Shown: positions 32,561 through 42,249 of the stretch, one piece after another
How the letters are laid out: each line of letters begins with the position of its first letter
Numbering within the stretch: the first letter of the stretch is position 1
Assembly (NCBI GenBank): GCA_963580285.1
Contig: CAUZLF010000212.1
Span: 22,064-86,063 of the forward strand
Direction of reading: 5' to 3'
Length of the DNA stretch: 64,000 nucleotides
Source: Lucinisca nassula
Taxonomy: Eukaryota > Mollusca > Bivalvia > Lucinida > Lucinidae
Program-made: the position numbers and the translations under genes
Notes under the pieces: generated by a model
Seen by the model: only the letters and a program-made list of their open reading frames with translations
What the model was told of the DNA's origin: nothing
Databases searched by the model: none

Positions 32561-32902
32561 CACCTGTGGACACAAAAGCGTTCAAACTCCTCTGAAATAA
32601 CTTTCAATGAATCTCTTTGCATCAAGTTAGTTTGACAAGCAAATGCCATTCATCAAAGAATTCTAAAACTAGATCAAGCAATTGATTGGTCTCATTTTGG
32701 AAAACACTTTCTGATTGACATTTGAGATGTATTTTGATTGGACAGTTCAGGAGAGAGCAATGAAATGTACACCACCTTGTGTTTTGAATTTATTTCTGTT
32801 TGGCATTTGATTGATAGGATGTTAGGATATATATTGAATGATGTATCAAGTCAGAATGAAATGAAGCTCATCAAAGTTTGAACGCTTTTGTGTCCACAGG
32901 TG
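32561..32902. mobile_element. MITE with perfect TIRs at a TA target
   Basis: CACCTGTGGACACAAAAGCG at the left end is exactly mirrored at 32883-32902, and the match extends to 29 bp counting flanks (32560-32588 and 32875-32903). The element is bounded by TA on both sides, the target duplication of Tc1/mariner-type transposons. No ORF. Confidence 0.85.
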
Positions 32903-32904
32903 TA

Positions 32905-33585
32905 AATGGTGTTCTATTTTATATTCGAAATGTAAGCAGATTTCTTTAGACATTTTAAACAGTGGCTCAAGATGAAAGGGGCAGGGGCTAACCTGGAATT
33001 GATGACATTTCTCACGGCCTTCTTGCGCATGCGTAAATATACCATAGGATTAACTTTCTCAAGGGTTTAAAGTCTAACCATTTGAACAATTTTGAAAGGG
33101 GACCACATAAGTATCACTCTTGTGAAGTTTGGTCAATATCCGATCAATTGTTAAGGAGATGTCGTTTGAAGAAATTATTTACGGACGGACGCACGCACGG
33201 ACGACGGACGAAAAGTGATCCCAAAAGCTCATTTCGTCATTACATAGTGTACGTATGAATGTCGTTTTGACGTGTCACCAGTAACAATGCTGATACATGA
33301 CTGGTGAGCTAACAATCAATGAGATGCCAGTGTTTGACGCGAGGATGCATCCAATATGCCTTATTGGCAGACGGAAGACTGTGTTGGTGATCTGCATGCT
33401 CTGCATATTTCCTCAAAAGGAGGATGCTATTCTATTGCATTCTATTCTCTAACTACAAACAGACTGTCTCTAATGTTCTTCCCGTCAGACGTACATGTAT
33501 CAGTGATCTGCATAAAAGTGCTTTTATTACAATAGTAGTAAAATGATTAAATAAAAAATGAAATGAATAATATAGTAAATACATG
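32905..33585. other. unassigned sequence
   Basis: Contains ACGGACGGACGCACGCACGG (33181-33200) followed by AAAAGTGATCCCAAAAGCTCA and, near 33304, GGTGAGCT. This suggests a degraded inverted end of an element like the one at 15.4 kb. No gene recognised. Confidence 0.35.
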
Positions 33586-33586
33586 G

Positions 33587-33707
33587 TTAGTGTCTTTAAT
33601 AATAAAATATAATCGATGAGCCTTAGACAATTTTATTGGGACTCTTAAGCGAACCGCTATAAAATTGTCGCGGCGAACCGATTTGATTTTATTATTAAAG
33701 ACACTAA
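33587..33707. mobile_element. 121 bp MITE-like inverted repeat
   Basis: TTAGTGTCTTTAATAATAAA at 33587 is exactly mirrored at 33688-33707 (22 bp arms in all). A TA dinucleotide lies at both ends if the arm is taken from GTGTC. Confidence 0.7.
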
Positions 33708-33959
33708 TCAAGTATTTAGTTTATACCGCAATTCAAAACAATTTCAAGATGAAAATTTCTGATATTTTATATAAAAACGGCATGTTTTGCTAACGGATGA
33801 CCAGGTGTTTTGTCCTCGATATAAATTAAATATTCGTGGCCGGGCAGTTAATCCAAAATTATAGGGAAATAAAAATAGATCACGTTTATACATGTATAAA
33901 TATATTATTTCTTTTTGTATATATTTCATGGGTATATTCATGTAATTTTTGTTCCTTTC

Positions 33960-36700
33960 TATATTGTGGCCCTTGGTAAACAATAAAAGATGTTGTTGTT
34001 TTCCAGTTTCCCCGTGTCGCGGGTCGTCAGCTGGTGGGGTCCCAGGGAACGAATCCATGCTGGCACTACACCGTAGCCGTTCGGTGGTACCCCCATTCCC
34101 CGTTGCCGGTGAAGAGGGAGACCATCGCTCGGCTCCAGCCCCGTCCGTCTCGTGTTTGTCGTCTCACGTCTCAGGTGTCTCCGAGCCCACGGGCATCCCC
34201 TTACCCTGTAGCCAATCGCCGAGCTCCGTCCTGAGAGTTTTGTGAAACGGTGCCGTGACCTTTCCAGGTCTCGGTGGGGCTTATATTTTGTCTTCCCGTT
34301 TGCTTCAGGAGTGCATGTGTCCTGTCGCTAAAGGGCATCTTTATTTGTTGGAGTTCCTGGGCTAGGCGTGCTTCATTTTTCAAGGGCTGTGGATGTGTTG
34401 CACAGTTCCAATGTGAGCCTTTGTTTTGGTGGAACATAGTTTAGTTGTAGTAATTTGGAACTCCATTCTAAAGGTTTGGCTACGTGATTGCCTGCGTTTA
34501 AGTTATAGCATTGCTGTGCCTTGGGTTTTTGCGGTTTGCCGCAAAGGGCTGTGGGTTGTTTTGTGTAACAGGGTAGGCTCCGAGTTTGAACTTATCATTA
34601 AGGGGATCGTTTAGCAGTTAATTTTGTTTGAAAGTTTCATTGCGATTTGGAAGACGTTTCTAAAGATTGCTATACACGTTTCCATGTTACGTGTTATGCA
34701 CCTTATATCCAATCAGGGGATTCGAGACAAAGTTTTTTAGCCATTTTGTGGTTCTCATTTGCACCACAAAATTGTAGGGTCCATCCATTTCTTTCTTCTA
34801 GCTTGTAGCTTCAGCCGCTTCTACACCCTCACGCCAGCACCATGTCTATGGATGTCGTCTACGCTTTTTGTATCAATTTTGATATTGGTATTTTTGTTTT
34901 TTATTTTTTTGTTTGATTTTTGCATATTTTTTGTAACATATGTACATTTTTACATTATTTGGTCTGTGCCCACAGCTTATTAAGTATATATGCGGGCGGA
35001 TGTGCTCGCCCCGCCACGGTCCTGTCATGTTTGTTTTTCTTGTGCTTTAAAGATGGTGTTGTCCGTTTTGGGGCAAGCCCACCCGCTCTCTATTGCTGGG
35101 TAGGACAGTTTTTGTACCTGCAAGGTTGTGCTTGTAGATTATATTTTGTGATTTTTGTTTATTATGTACATACAACATATAGTATAGTGTGATGGCCTCC
35201 GCCGTCTCGGGCCCAAGTTTGTGTTTATTTTAGTTAGTGGGTGACCTCTATCGCGGAGGATGTGGAAGTAGGTCAATCCCCTTTCTGCATTTTTTGTTAA
35301 AGTTAGGAAAATGTGGTGCCCCTAGCTAGGCCTCCTCCACGTAGGATGTCATATTCTGTGGGGCCGTAAGTGGGTCATTCTGAGTCGCCATGTTTACATG
35401 TCATTATCGCATCCTACGTGAAGGAAGGCACCATAGGAGGAAGTGTATTCCTACCTAGTCGTTTGAGGGCCCGAGATATCGTGTGCCGATCTCGTTAGCA
35501 ATGTAGTTAGTACAAATTCATATAATCATGTAGGTCGCATACAAGCGTCCGCCTGCGCATGTGCGCAGTCGAGCACTCCTATGCGATCTTGTTTTTTTTT
35601 GTGTCATATTTACAGTTAACAATGTTTGAAATCGCTTTTTGGGAAAAAAACTCTTCTTCTTCTTCTTCTATCTCATGGTTTTTAATCTCTCTTTTCCTAT
35701 ACTATCCTCTCTACGGGATTCCTACTCTACAAATATTCTACAACTATCGCTATATCTAGGCCTACCTAATTGAGCATTGCGTGGGTGGATGTGTGTTGTT
35801 TTAGTTTTGCGTGGGTGGTTGTGTGTTGATGCCCTCCTTCAGGGTCGCGCTTAGTCATGCCCTAGTTAGTTAGTTAATTTCCCTTATCTGTATAAATATT
35901 TGGCCGTCTTGACCGTCCGTTTTAATTACGGTCATGGCGCGATTTGCTGTCTTTGGTGATTCTTATGTTAAACGACAAGGGCAGTGCCGAGGGCTGTTTG
36001 ATTTACCAGGCGAGGTTCGGTTTTTCGACCGTGTTGGTATGCGCGTGGCGAGCTATGATGTTGACTTGTGGGACAGCGGTTCATATTTTCCGAGGGCAAA
36101 ATTGGGACAGCGATGGTCGTCTCCACAGGCACTATTATAGGGACCGTATTCACTTGTCAAGGGAGGGACAGAAGCAATACCATGTGTGCTTAGAAAGGGC
36201 CTTCCTGCGATTTTTCTGCTAGTCGGGTGTTTATAAAAGGGTCCTTTTGTGGGCCCCCAGATCATTCCGTTTGGGTAACCTTATAATGTACATCCTTTAT
36301 TCGAAAACGAAATTTGCGAAAAAAAAAAAAAAAAGAGAAAAACAAAGATGTGATAAGGCCTATTGTTTCTTATTTCTGTCCCACTCATCTATGTGCATTC
36401 CTGAAGGAGAGCCTTTTTGTTTGCTAGTGTGTTTGTGTGCCGTTCTCCTTTGGGTTGTGTGGTTCTCGATCAGCCAGGATTTTGACGCAACGCTGCTCAG
36501 TGCCAAAGTCCTAAGACCGCAAACCCCAGCGTTACATCTCGTACTGATTTCCCGTTTGCCTCCGGAGAGGCTGGGCGATGGATTTTCCTTGTGGTGGATC
36601 CGTGCCCAGTCCCGGCGTATTCTCGTGTGATACTCTTTTGGGCAGTGTGGCTCCCGATCAGCTAGGATTTTGGTGCAACAATAAAAGAAACGTTGTGATG
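33960..36700 (+). mobile_element. probable internally deleted retroelement carrying an SGNH relic
   Basis: A region of more even base composition than its surroundings. It has an ACAATAAAAGATGTTGTTG motif at its left (33978) and CAACAATAAAAGAAACGTTG at its right (36676). The repeated segment GTGTGG.TC.CGATCAGC.AGGATTTTG.(C/G)GCAAC occurs at 36455-36490 and 36647-36682. AATAAA near 36680 could serve as a poly(A) signal. The only recognisable coding is the SGNH relic near 35.9 kb. The class is not determined; tyrosine-recombinase retrotransposons with SGNH ORFs are one possibility. Confidence 0.4.
35934..36222 (+). pseudogene. SGNH-hydrolase relic, internally deleted and frameshifted
   Basis: ATG at 35934 opens MARFAVFGDSYVKRQGQCRG, with the GDS catalytic-Ser block of SGNH hydrolases at residues 8-10. 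After ~45 codons the frame shifts, and the second frame ends YYRDRIHLSREGQKQYHVCL, the DxxHLS block with catalytic Asp and His. The middle, including the Gly and Asn blocks, is missing, so the ~90 codons left are far short of the usual ~200. Not functional. The 5.2 kb relic belongs to a different, more diverged SGNH lineage. Confidence 0.6.
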
Positions 36701-36704
36701 ACAA

Positions 36705-37140
36705 TATATAAAAGAATTTATTTAATTAATGAAATTCAGCGTATAGTAATGACATGCCATTTATAAAGCTCTGGCCTCTAGTGAGGACTGTTACGCCGTA
36801 AAGGAATTATGTATCCGAACATAAGCCGTAGTAGACACGGTGGCGTATGTTTGGAATTCAGCTTCGACACAGGATTTCAAATAATGTGGTAGTTTTTAAG
36901 GTGAAGACAAGATCAGCCTGCATGTTTACTGATTCAATAACGGTTCTATGAACTGCATTGCTTCCGCGTACCAAAGTCTCTGATCAGACTGCACTTGCTT
37001 ATAAGCGCAGTCTGATCTGAGTCTATGCTAGTCGCCAATGCCACATTGTTTAAAATCACGTCGCGGTTTTTTTTTTATGGAAAATTCATTTTAAATAACC
37101 ATATATGAAGACCTAATTTTACACGGGTGTTGACTTATTT
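36705..37140. other. unassigned sequence
   Basis: Contains an inverted repeat at 36978-37020 (CAGACTGCACTTGC / GCGCAGTCTG). No gene recognised. Confidence 0.4.
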
Positions 37141-37145
37141 CTGAA

Positions 37146-37427
37146 GCCGGCCTCGGTAGCTCAGTCGCATGCGCGAATGATTGGTCATCAGGAGGATGCG
37201 GGTTCGATACCTGCCGGAGACGGCTATATTCTTTCGTGGAAACTGGTCATGAAATCTTCTCAGTAGAAAGTGGGGATAGGTTAACTGACAATTTAAGTTC
37301 CATATGACACAAAACGTGTGGAGAAGGCCTTTAAACTCCAGTCTAACTTCTGATATGAAGAGCTCTACTGGGATGTGCTAATTAAAGCAACTAAAGCTCT
37401 GTCGTCTACATCAGATTAAGTCATTTT
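37146..37427 (+). mobile_element. tRNA-derived SINE
   Basis: A box TAGCTCAGTCG and B box GGTTCGATACC are spaced as in a tRNA, but the head does not fold into a proper acceptor stem. The body includes GAAGGCCTTTAAACTCCAGT and CAACTAAAGCTCTGTCGTCT, and the same tail sequence occurs at 39826-39932. The retroposon at 37440 is inserted just beyond it. Confidence 0.7.
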
Positions 37428-37548
37428 GTACCGACCGGACTGACTGACTGAACTAGTTTTTAAGGTAACCGGGCGCTATAAGCACATACGGGCTACCCCT
37501 AGACCGTGTCCAGGATTAGTTTTCCCACTTTCTGAAAGGCTTTCGCAT

Positions 37549-37957
37549 GGAGTTGTACACTAATTCCGGTGTACTCCTCTCGCCTCAGTCACAGTGCAAT
37601 AAAGGTGAAAGTGGCCTGTAAGTTACCGTGGTTTTTGATGGAGTCTCCAAATAGATATGGGCTGTCAATCGCTGCTATGGAACATGGTCAATTCCGACCT
37701 GCAAATCGTGTTCCATAGCCAGTGCCCGTCTGGCCGTGGTAGAGAAGGAAGGCAAAGAGGCTAAGTTTTAGTGCTTCTGGGCTGCGAATCGCGGCAGTGG
37801 TCAGCAGAATACGAATCGTGCTGGTCTGCCAGTGCCCTCCCATAGGTAAATAGAAGCACTGTAATTTTGAATTTTGAACGCCAGGTCGAAAGTGGGCATG
37901 AAGCAACAGAGAAATCAATGCCAATTTCGGCTGCAAATCGCGATTTCTCTGTTTCGC
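37549..37957 (-). ncRNA. array of four stem-loops with diverged stems and a common loop core
   Basis: Stem pairs (plus coordinates): GTACAC 37555-37560 with 37569-37574; 11 bp GCTATGGAACA 37674-37684 with 37709-37719; GGCAG plus CAGCA 37793-37806 with 37819-37830; 12 bp AACAGAGAAATC 37905-37916 with 37942-37953. The last three sit between GGGC and GCCC. Loops share, on minus, CGATTTGCAG and an inner small hairpin with loop GRAATT. Stems differ in sequence but remain paired. Confidence 0.6.
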
Positions 37958-37990
37958 CCGAGCAAACTAGGTCATGTTGCTCTCTCTTAG

Positions 37991-38075
37991 GGCCGCGTGA
38001 TTGGCGTCGGACTGGCTACACATGAAGTAGCCTTGCAATACCCATGGTAAACAGGGTTTTCGGACATGCGGCCCT
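37991..38075 (-). ncRNA. cloverleaf-like structured segment in the retroposon
   Basis: Ends pair perfectly (GGGCCGC / GCGGCCC). Inside are GGCTAC-ACATGAA-GTAGCC (6 bp stem, 7 nt loop, 38015-38033) and ACCC/GGGT (38041-38057). It looks tRNA-like in outline but lacks A and B boxes and a T loop, so it is not called a tRNA. It begins 29 bp after the ORF stop. Confidence 0.4.
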
Positions 38076-38103
38076 AAGTTCACGATCTCGGTCCGGTGCA
38101 GGT

Positions 38104-38958
38104 TTAGGAGGGACGCGCCCTCCTAACTAACACTCCCTCCGTCATCGCCGTATCTAGGAATAGCTTGTGGACCTTCCGGGTTCTCTTCTTGTTCACGGGG
38201 GTCTCTTCGGTGCGTTTTTCGATGAAGTTGTAGATGTGCTCGTCGTAGTACTTTGAGGTAGGTCCCTTGTAAATTAGGAAGATGGGCGTATCTTTTGTCT
38301 TGAAGGCATATACGGCAAGGTCCACGTTGATCGTTTCGTTGGGTCTTTTCAGGCGGTGCGATTCTAGGATGGTGGAGGGGGAGTCGGAAGTAGCTGCCAC
38401 CCAGGCTCTGCCCAGGTGATATTTCTCATGCCATGGTTGTTGTGGGTTGGGTGGCAGCTTCTCGAAGTCTTTTTCTCCCGATGTCCAGATTCTTCCTCTT
38501 CTAGTGGGTTGGGCTAGTGACGAGCGTCGTTGTGCTTTAGGCGGGGGTGGTCTCTCTAAGGAGATTGGAACGGTGGTCGCTGGCTGTGGACTTTCTTCGG
38601 GCTGGGGATGAGCTGGTGCTGGCGATGACGGCGTTGGCGGGAGCGTCGGTTTCTGTATCATTGGCGCTGGCTCGGCGCTGGCTGTTGTTTGCGGCCTCTG
38701 TTTCCTGGTGATGGTCGCAGTGGTTGTGGTGACTGTCTTGACAGCTGGAGGCGCTGCTTGTTGTAGTCTTGGTTGTTGGTTCCTTACTGTCTTCTTGGAT
38801 CTGGCTGGAGCTGGAGTGCTCAAATCCCAGCGTAGGCTGACAGTCACGCAATGGTGCTGAAGACCTGTTGGCACTTCAGGCACCCCATGCAGTCGGCATG
38901 ACTGCAAGAAAGCCACAAGTGGCTCTGGAAGTCGATATTCTTTCATCGAGACAGACAT
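38104..38958 (-). CDS. 284-aa ORF of the hairpin-array retroposon, function unknown
   Basis: The ATG at 38956-38958 is chosen because it lies 32 nt inside the element. The frame also runs upstream to 39039, but that part belongs to the flanking repeat. N-terminus MSVSMKEYRLPEPLVAFLQS. Residues ~45-165 are Pro/Thr/Ala-rich and low complexity. A basic, folded-looking C-terminal third includes GRAWVAATSDSPSTILESHR, VDLAVYAFKTKDTPIFLIYK and YYDEHIYNFIEKRTEE, and it ends RARPS. No signal peptide, membrane span, zinc finger or enzyme motif was seen. The uninterrupted frame suggests a young insertion or selection. It could be an ORF1-like nucleic-acid-binding protein, but that is speculation. Confidence 0.55.
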   Translation of the reverse strand: MSVSMKEYRLPEPLVAFLQSCRLHGVPEVPTGLQHHCVTVSLRWDLSTPAPARSKKTVRNQQPRLQQAAPPAVKTVTTTTATITRKQRPQTTASAEPAPMIQKPTLPPTPSSPAPAHPQPEESPQPATTVPISLERPPPPKAQRRSSLAQPTRRGRIWTSGEKDFEKLPPNPQQPWHEKYHLGRAWVAATSDSPSTILESHRLKRPNETINVDLAVYAFKTKDTPIFLIYKGPTSKYYDEHIYNFIEKRTEETPVNKKRTRKVHKLFLDTAMTEGVLVRRARPS

Positions 38959-38990
38959 GCTGAAAGTTGATCTTGACGGTTGAAGAGCTG

Positions 38991-40760
38991 GTACCGACCG
39001 GAATTTGTCAATCTTATACATAGCACAAGTCCATTTCAAAATTTGATGGTGTGAGGTGTTTTCTAAATATATTTAAAAAAATAAAAAATGGCTGAAGTTT
39101 TTGCGAAAAGAAGTTCCTGAACAAAAGCCGAACTCGGTGGCGTCTGATCTGGGCCTGCACGTTTTGCTATAACCCGTTTTGTGGGATTCGGTACAAAATG
39201 GGTTAATGCACAACACTCACAAACTTTGGATAAACATATCTCGGACGCCCTAGGCGAGCAACTCACGTTATTTCAATATACACCGATACATCCTCAGTTA
39301 TTTCAGAATAAAGAAAGTGGGGTTGTGTCGTAATTTTCTTACTTTAAGATTTAAACAACGAAAGGAGCCTATACTCACATTATATAAAACCTTTACCACC
39401 CTAAAATTGAAATTTTCAGATTAAAAAAAAAACCTGATAATTTTAATATTTCTGCACATAACATACATTGCGGACACTCGGTAGAAACGCCTCGACGAGG
39501 TTGTTCAAACGAGAACAATATAATAAGTCACATCTATACTAACAGCCAATCAGACTACATTGTATACTGTTTTCGTTCAAATTCACAAACTGGTAGACAA
39601 ACAGTATAGATCCTGATCAGATGGCTTCTTCAGAACTAATCTGATCGGGATCTACACTGTTTGCAAAGTTAGGAGTTGTCGTGAACAGCAGGATAAGGGT
39701 AAATGCAATGTAAAACAAATTGGTTTGTGGTTTGTTTGTCATTTTAAACTTCACTTTTTTGTCTAAGTAACTAAGATAATCAAACAATCCATAAAACTAA
39801 CGTGGTCTTGCGTTAAGAAAAAGTGTTGAGAAGGCCTTTAAACTCCAGTCTAATTTCTGATATGAAAAGCTCTAAAGGGGTGTGCTAATTAAAGCAACTA
39901 AAGCTCTGTCGTCTATATTAGTTTAACCCATTTTGTTTTGACCGGAATTCGTCAACCTTATATATAAGCACAAGTCCATTTCAAAATTTGATGGTGTGAA
40001 GTGTTTTCTAAATATATTTGAAAAATAAAAGAATGGCTGAACTTTTTGCAAAAAGAAGTTCCTGAACAAAAGCCGAGCTCGGTGGCGTCTGATCTGAGCC
40101 TGCACTTTTTGCTATAACCCGTTTTGTGGGATTCGGTACAAAATGAGTCAATACACAACACTCACAAACTTTGGATAAACATATCTCGGACGCCCTAGGC
40201 GAGCAACTCATGTTATTTCAATATACACTGATACATTTTGCGTCATTTCAGTATAAAGAAAGTGGGTTTGTGTCGTAATTTTCTTACTTTAAGATTTAGA
40301 CAAGACACAACAAAAGCAGCCTATACTCACATTATATTATATTATATTAAATCTTTGATCACCCTAAAATTGAAATTTTTAGATTAAAAAATCCTGATAA
40401 TTTTAATATTTATGCACATAACATACATTGCGGATACTCGGTAGAAACGCCTCGACGAGGCTGTTCAAACGATAATATAATAAGTCACATCTATACTATC
40501 AGCCAATCAAACTACATTGTATACTGTTTTCGTTCAAATTCACAAACTGGTAGACAAACAGTATAGATACTGATCAGATGGCTTCTTTAGAACTAATCTG
40601 ATCTGGATCTACACTGTTGGCAATGTTAGGGGTTGTCGTGAACAGCAGGATAAGGGTTAATGCAATGTAAAAAAACAATTGGTTTGTGGTTTGTTTGTCA
40701 TTATAAACCTCACATTCTATGTAATTAAGATAATCAAACAATCCATAAAACTAACGTGGT
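38991..40760. repeat. ~0.94 kb tandem duplication
   Basis: 38991-39795 and 39936-40760 align with an offset of 943-945 bp and perhaps 90% identity by eye (shared ATTTCAAAATTTGATGGTGT, CGGACGCCCTAGGCGAGCAA, CATACATTGCGGA). Each copy contains a degraded foldback palindrome (39455-39520 and 40405-40475) and an inverted GATCAGAT hairpin (39600-39660 and 40560-40620). Between them lies the SINE tail at 39826-39932. Short frames in the two copies are not genes. Confidence 0.75.
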
Positions 40761-40859
40761 CTTGCGCGGTATATCACGCCCGCACCCCCACCCCACCACA
40801 CACACACCTTTTGACATAAACGATCAATTTCATAGCATAGCCTTCGGGTGAACCATTGT

Positions 40860-41985
40860 GTATTGCACGAACCGCAGAAAAAGCGACCGACTGAAGACGG
40901 TTGATTTTCTAAGAGTGCCCTAAAATCACCGTGTCATTCTGTCATTCGGTCATTCTGTCAGTCTGTCTGTCCGCCCGTAACCCAGTTGTGAAAATTGGTG
41001 ATAGTGACTTAACCGCTTGGAATATTTAAACAATTTTTGGCATACTGATAGATATCAATGAGATCTAACCAATGAACTTGCGAAATATTACATTCCATTT
41101 AGTATAGCCTCGCCGAGGCGAAAAATGTGAAAATTTTCGAACTGCTTCTCCTCGGAAACCGTTGGGCCGATTGAAGTCAAATTTCATAAGGGGCCTCTAT
41201 TGGATGGGGGAAACCAAAATTTGCTCACGGGGTCCAGGTCACATTACCAAAATGGCCGCCAAGCCATATATGGTCTGTCTGTCTGTCCGTCCGTAACCCG
41301 TTTGTGAAAATTGGTGATAGTGACTTAACCGCTTGGAATATTTAAACAATTTTTGGCATACTGATAGGTATCAATGAGATCTAACCAATGAACTTGCGAA
41401 ATATTACATTCCATTTAGTATAGCCTCGCCGAGGCGAAAAATGTGAAAATTTTCGAACTGCTTCTCCTCGGAAACCGTTGGGCCGATTGAAGTCAAATTT
41501 CATATGGAGCCTCTATGGGATGGGGGAAACCAAAATTTGCTCATTGGGTCCAGGTCACATGACCAAATGGCCGCCAAGCCATATATGGTAAAAACCCTTC
41601 AAAAATAGTCTTCTCCAGAACCACTGGCCAGATTTCCACGAAACTTGATAAATAGAATCTGGGACAAAGTCCCATCATAAATTGCTAAAATGGTGACCCT
41701 GGGTTGACCTTGACCTTCTTTGTGCCTAGGTCAAACTTTGACGCATGTATATGCTTTTGTATTGGAAAAGTGAGAATGCATTTTATCCTGCAAACGATTC
41801 AGAATACAGTACTAAAGTATAAGATATATTTTTGCTCCTTACGATAAGGCGCATTTATTGGGGGAACCGTTTTAGGTCCAGGTCACATGACCAAAATGGC
41901 CGCCATACCCATATATGGAAACCCTAATAAAGCTAAAAGCCGCAATCCGTTGGGTCGTGCACTTCAGCTGAAGCCCTGGTTATTC
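40860..41985 (+). repeat. tandem-repeat element with ~315 bp units, copy 2
   Basis: Same family as 24299-25690: ATTGCACGAACCGCAG start, CGACCGACTGAAGACGGTTG hairpin, two unit anchors (40978 and 41293), TGACCTTGACCTTCTTTGTG segment, and an end containing GGGTCGTGCACTTCAGCTGA. The end segment GGGTCGTGCA mirrors the start. Confidence 0.75.
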
Positions 41986-42249
41986 ATTTAAAAATGACAA
42001 CATTGTATATTGTAATTTAAGGGAGCAGGTGCGGGAAAGAAACACAGCTTCTGAAACGATTGCACAAATGAGATATTTTGCCAAATTTAATATTTTATTT
42101 CGGCTAAGCCCAGAGAAGATTAAAATTAATTAATGAGACAAAGAAAAGAACCACTATGTTTGGATTTCATAAGAGAAAAATGACACGATCCAGACGAAAG
42201 ATTCTTACTTCTTATGTATGACTTTGAGCCACGAACCATAAATTCAGGG

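Larger units (their letters stand above)
37440..38990 (-). mobile_element. hairpin-array retroposon (unrecognised family), full copy
   Basis: Bounded by a perfect 12 bp direct repeat GTACCGACCGGA at 37428-37439 and 38991-39002. The uninterrupted paralogous site near 39930-39950 (GTTTTGACCGGAATTCGTC) shows the empty target. In minus orientation: 32 nt leader, 284-codon ORF, a cloverleaf-like segment, four stem-loops, a conserved 3' end (GGGTAGCCCGTATGTGCTTA, AGCGCCCGGTTACCTTAAAA) and a (TCAG)n tail. A long TSD plus a simple 3' tail is the signature of target-primed reverse transcription. No RT is encoded, so it is non-autonomous. I do not recognise the family. Confidence 0.75.

Noticed and set aside
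37146..37224. Possible tRNA gene
   Set aside because: Pol III boxes only; no proper acceptor or anticodon arm, SINE body follows.
31769..37498. GGTAGCCC..AGCGCCCGGTTACC inverted pair as TIRs of one 5.7 kb DNA transposon
   Set aside because: Each side is the 3' end of a separate retroposon copy with its own target duplication.
38959..39039. Upstream Met at 39039 as the start of the retroposon ORF
   Set aside because: Lies outside the target duplication, in flanking repeat sequence present without the element at 39.94 kb.
39063..39266. Small ORF conserved in the tandem duplicate (40008-40211)
   Set aside because: Conservation is explained by the duplication itself; no domain and no coding bias apparent.
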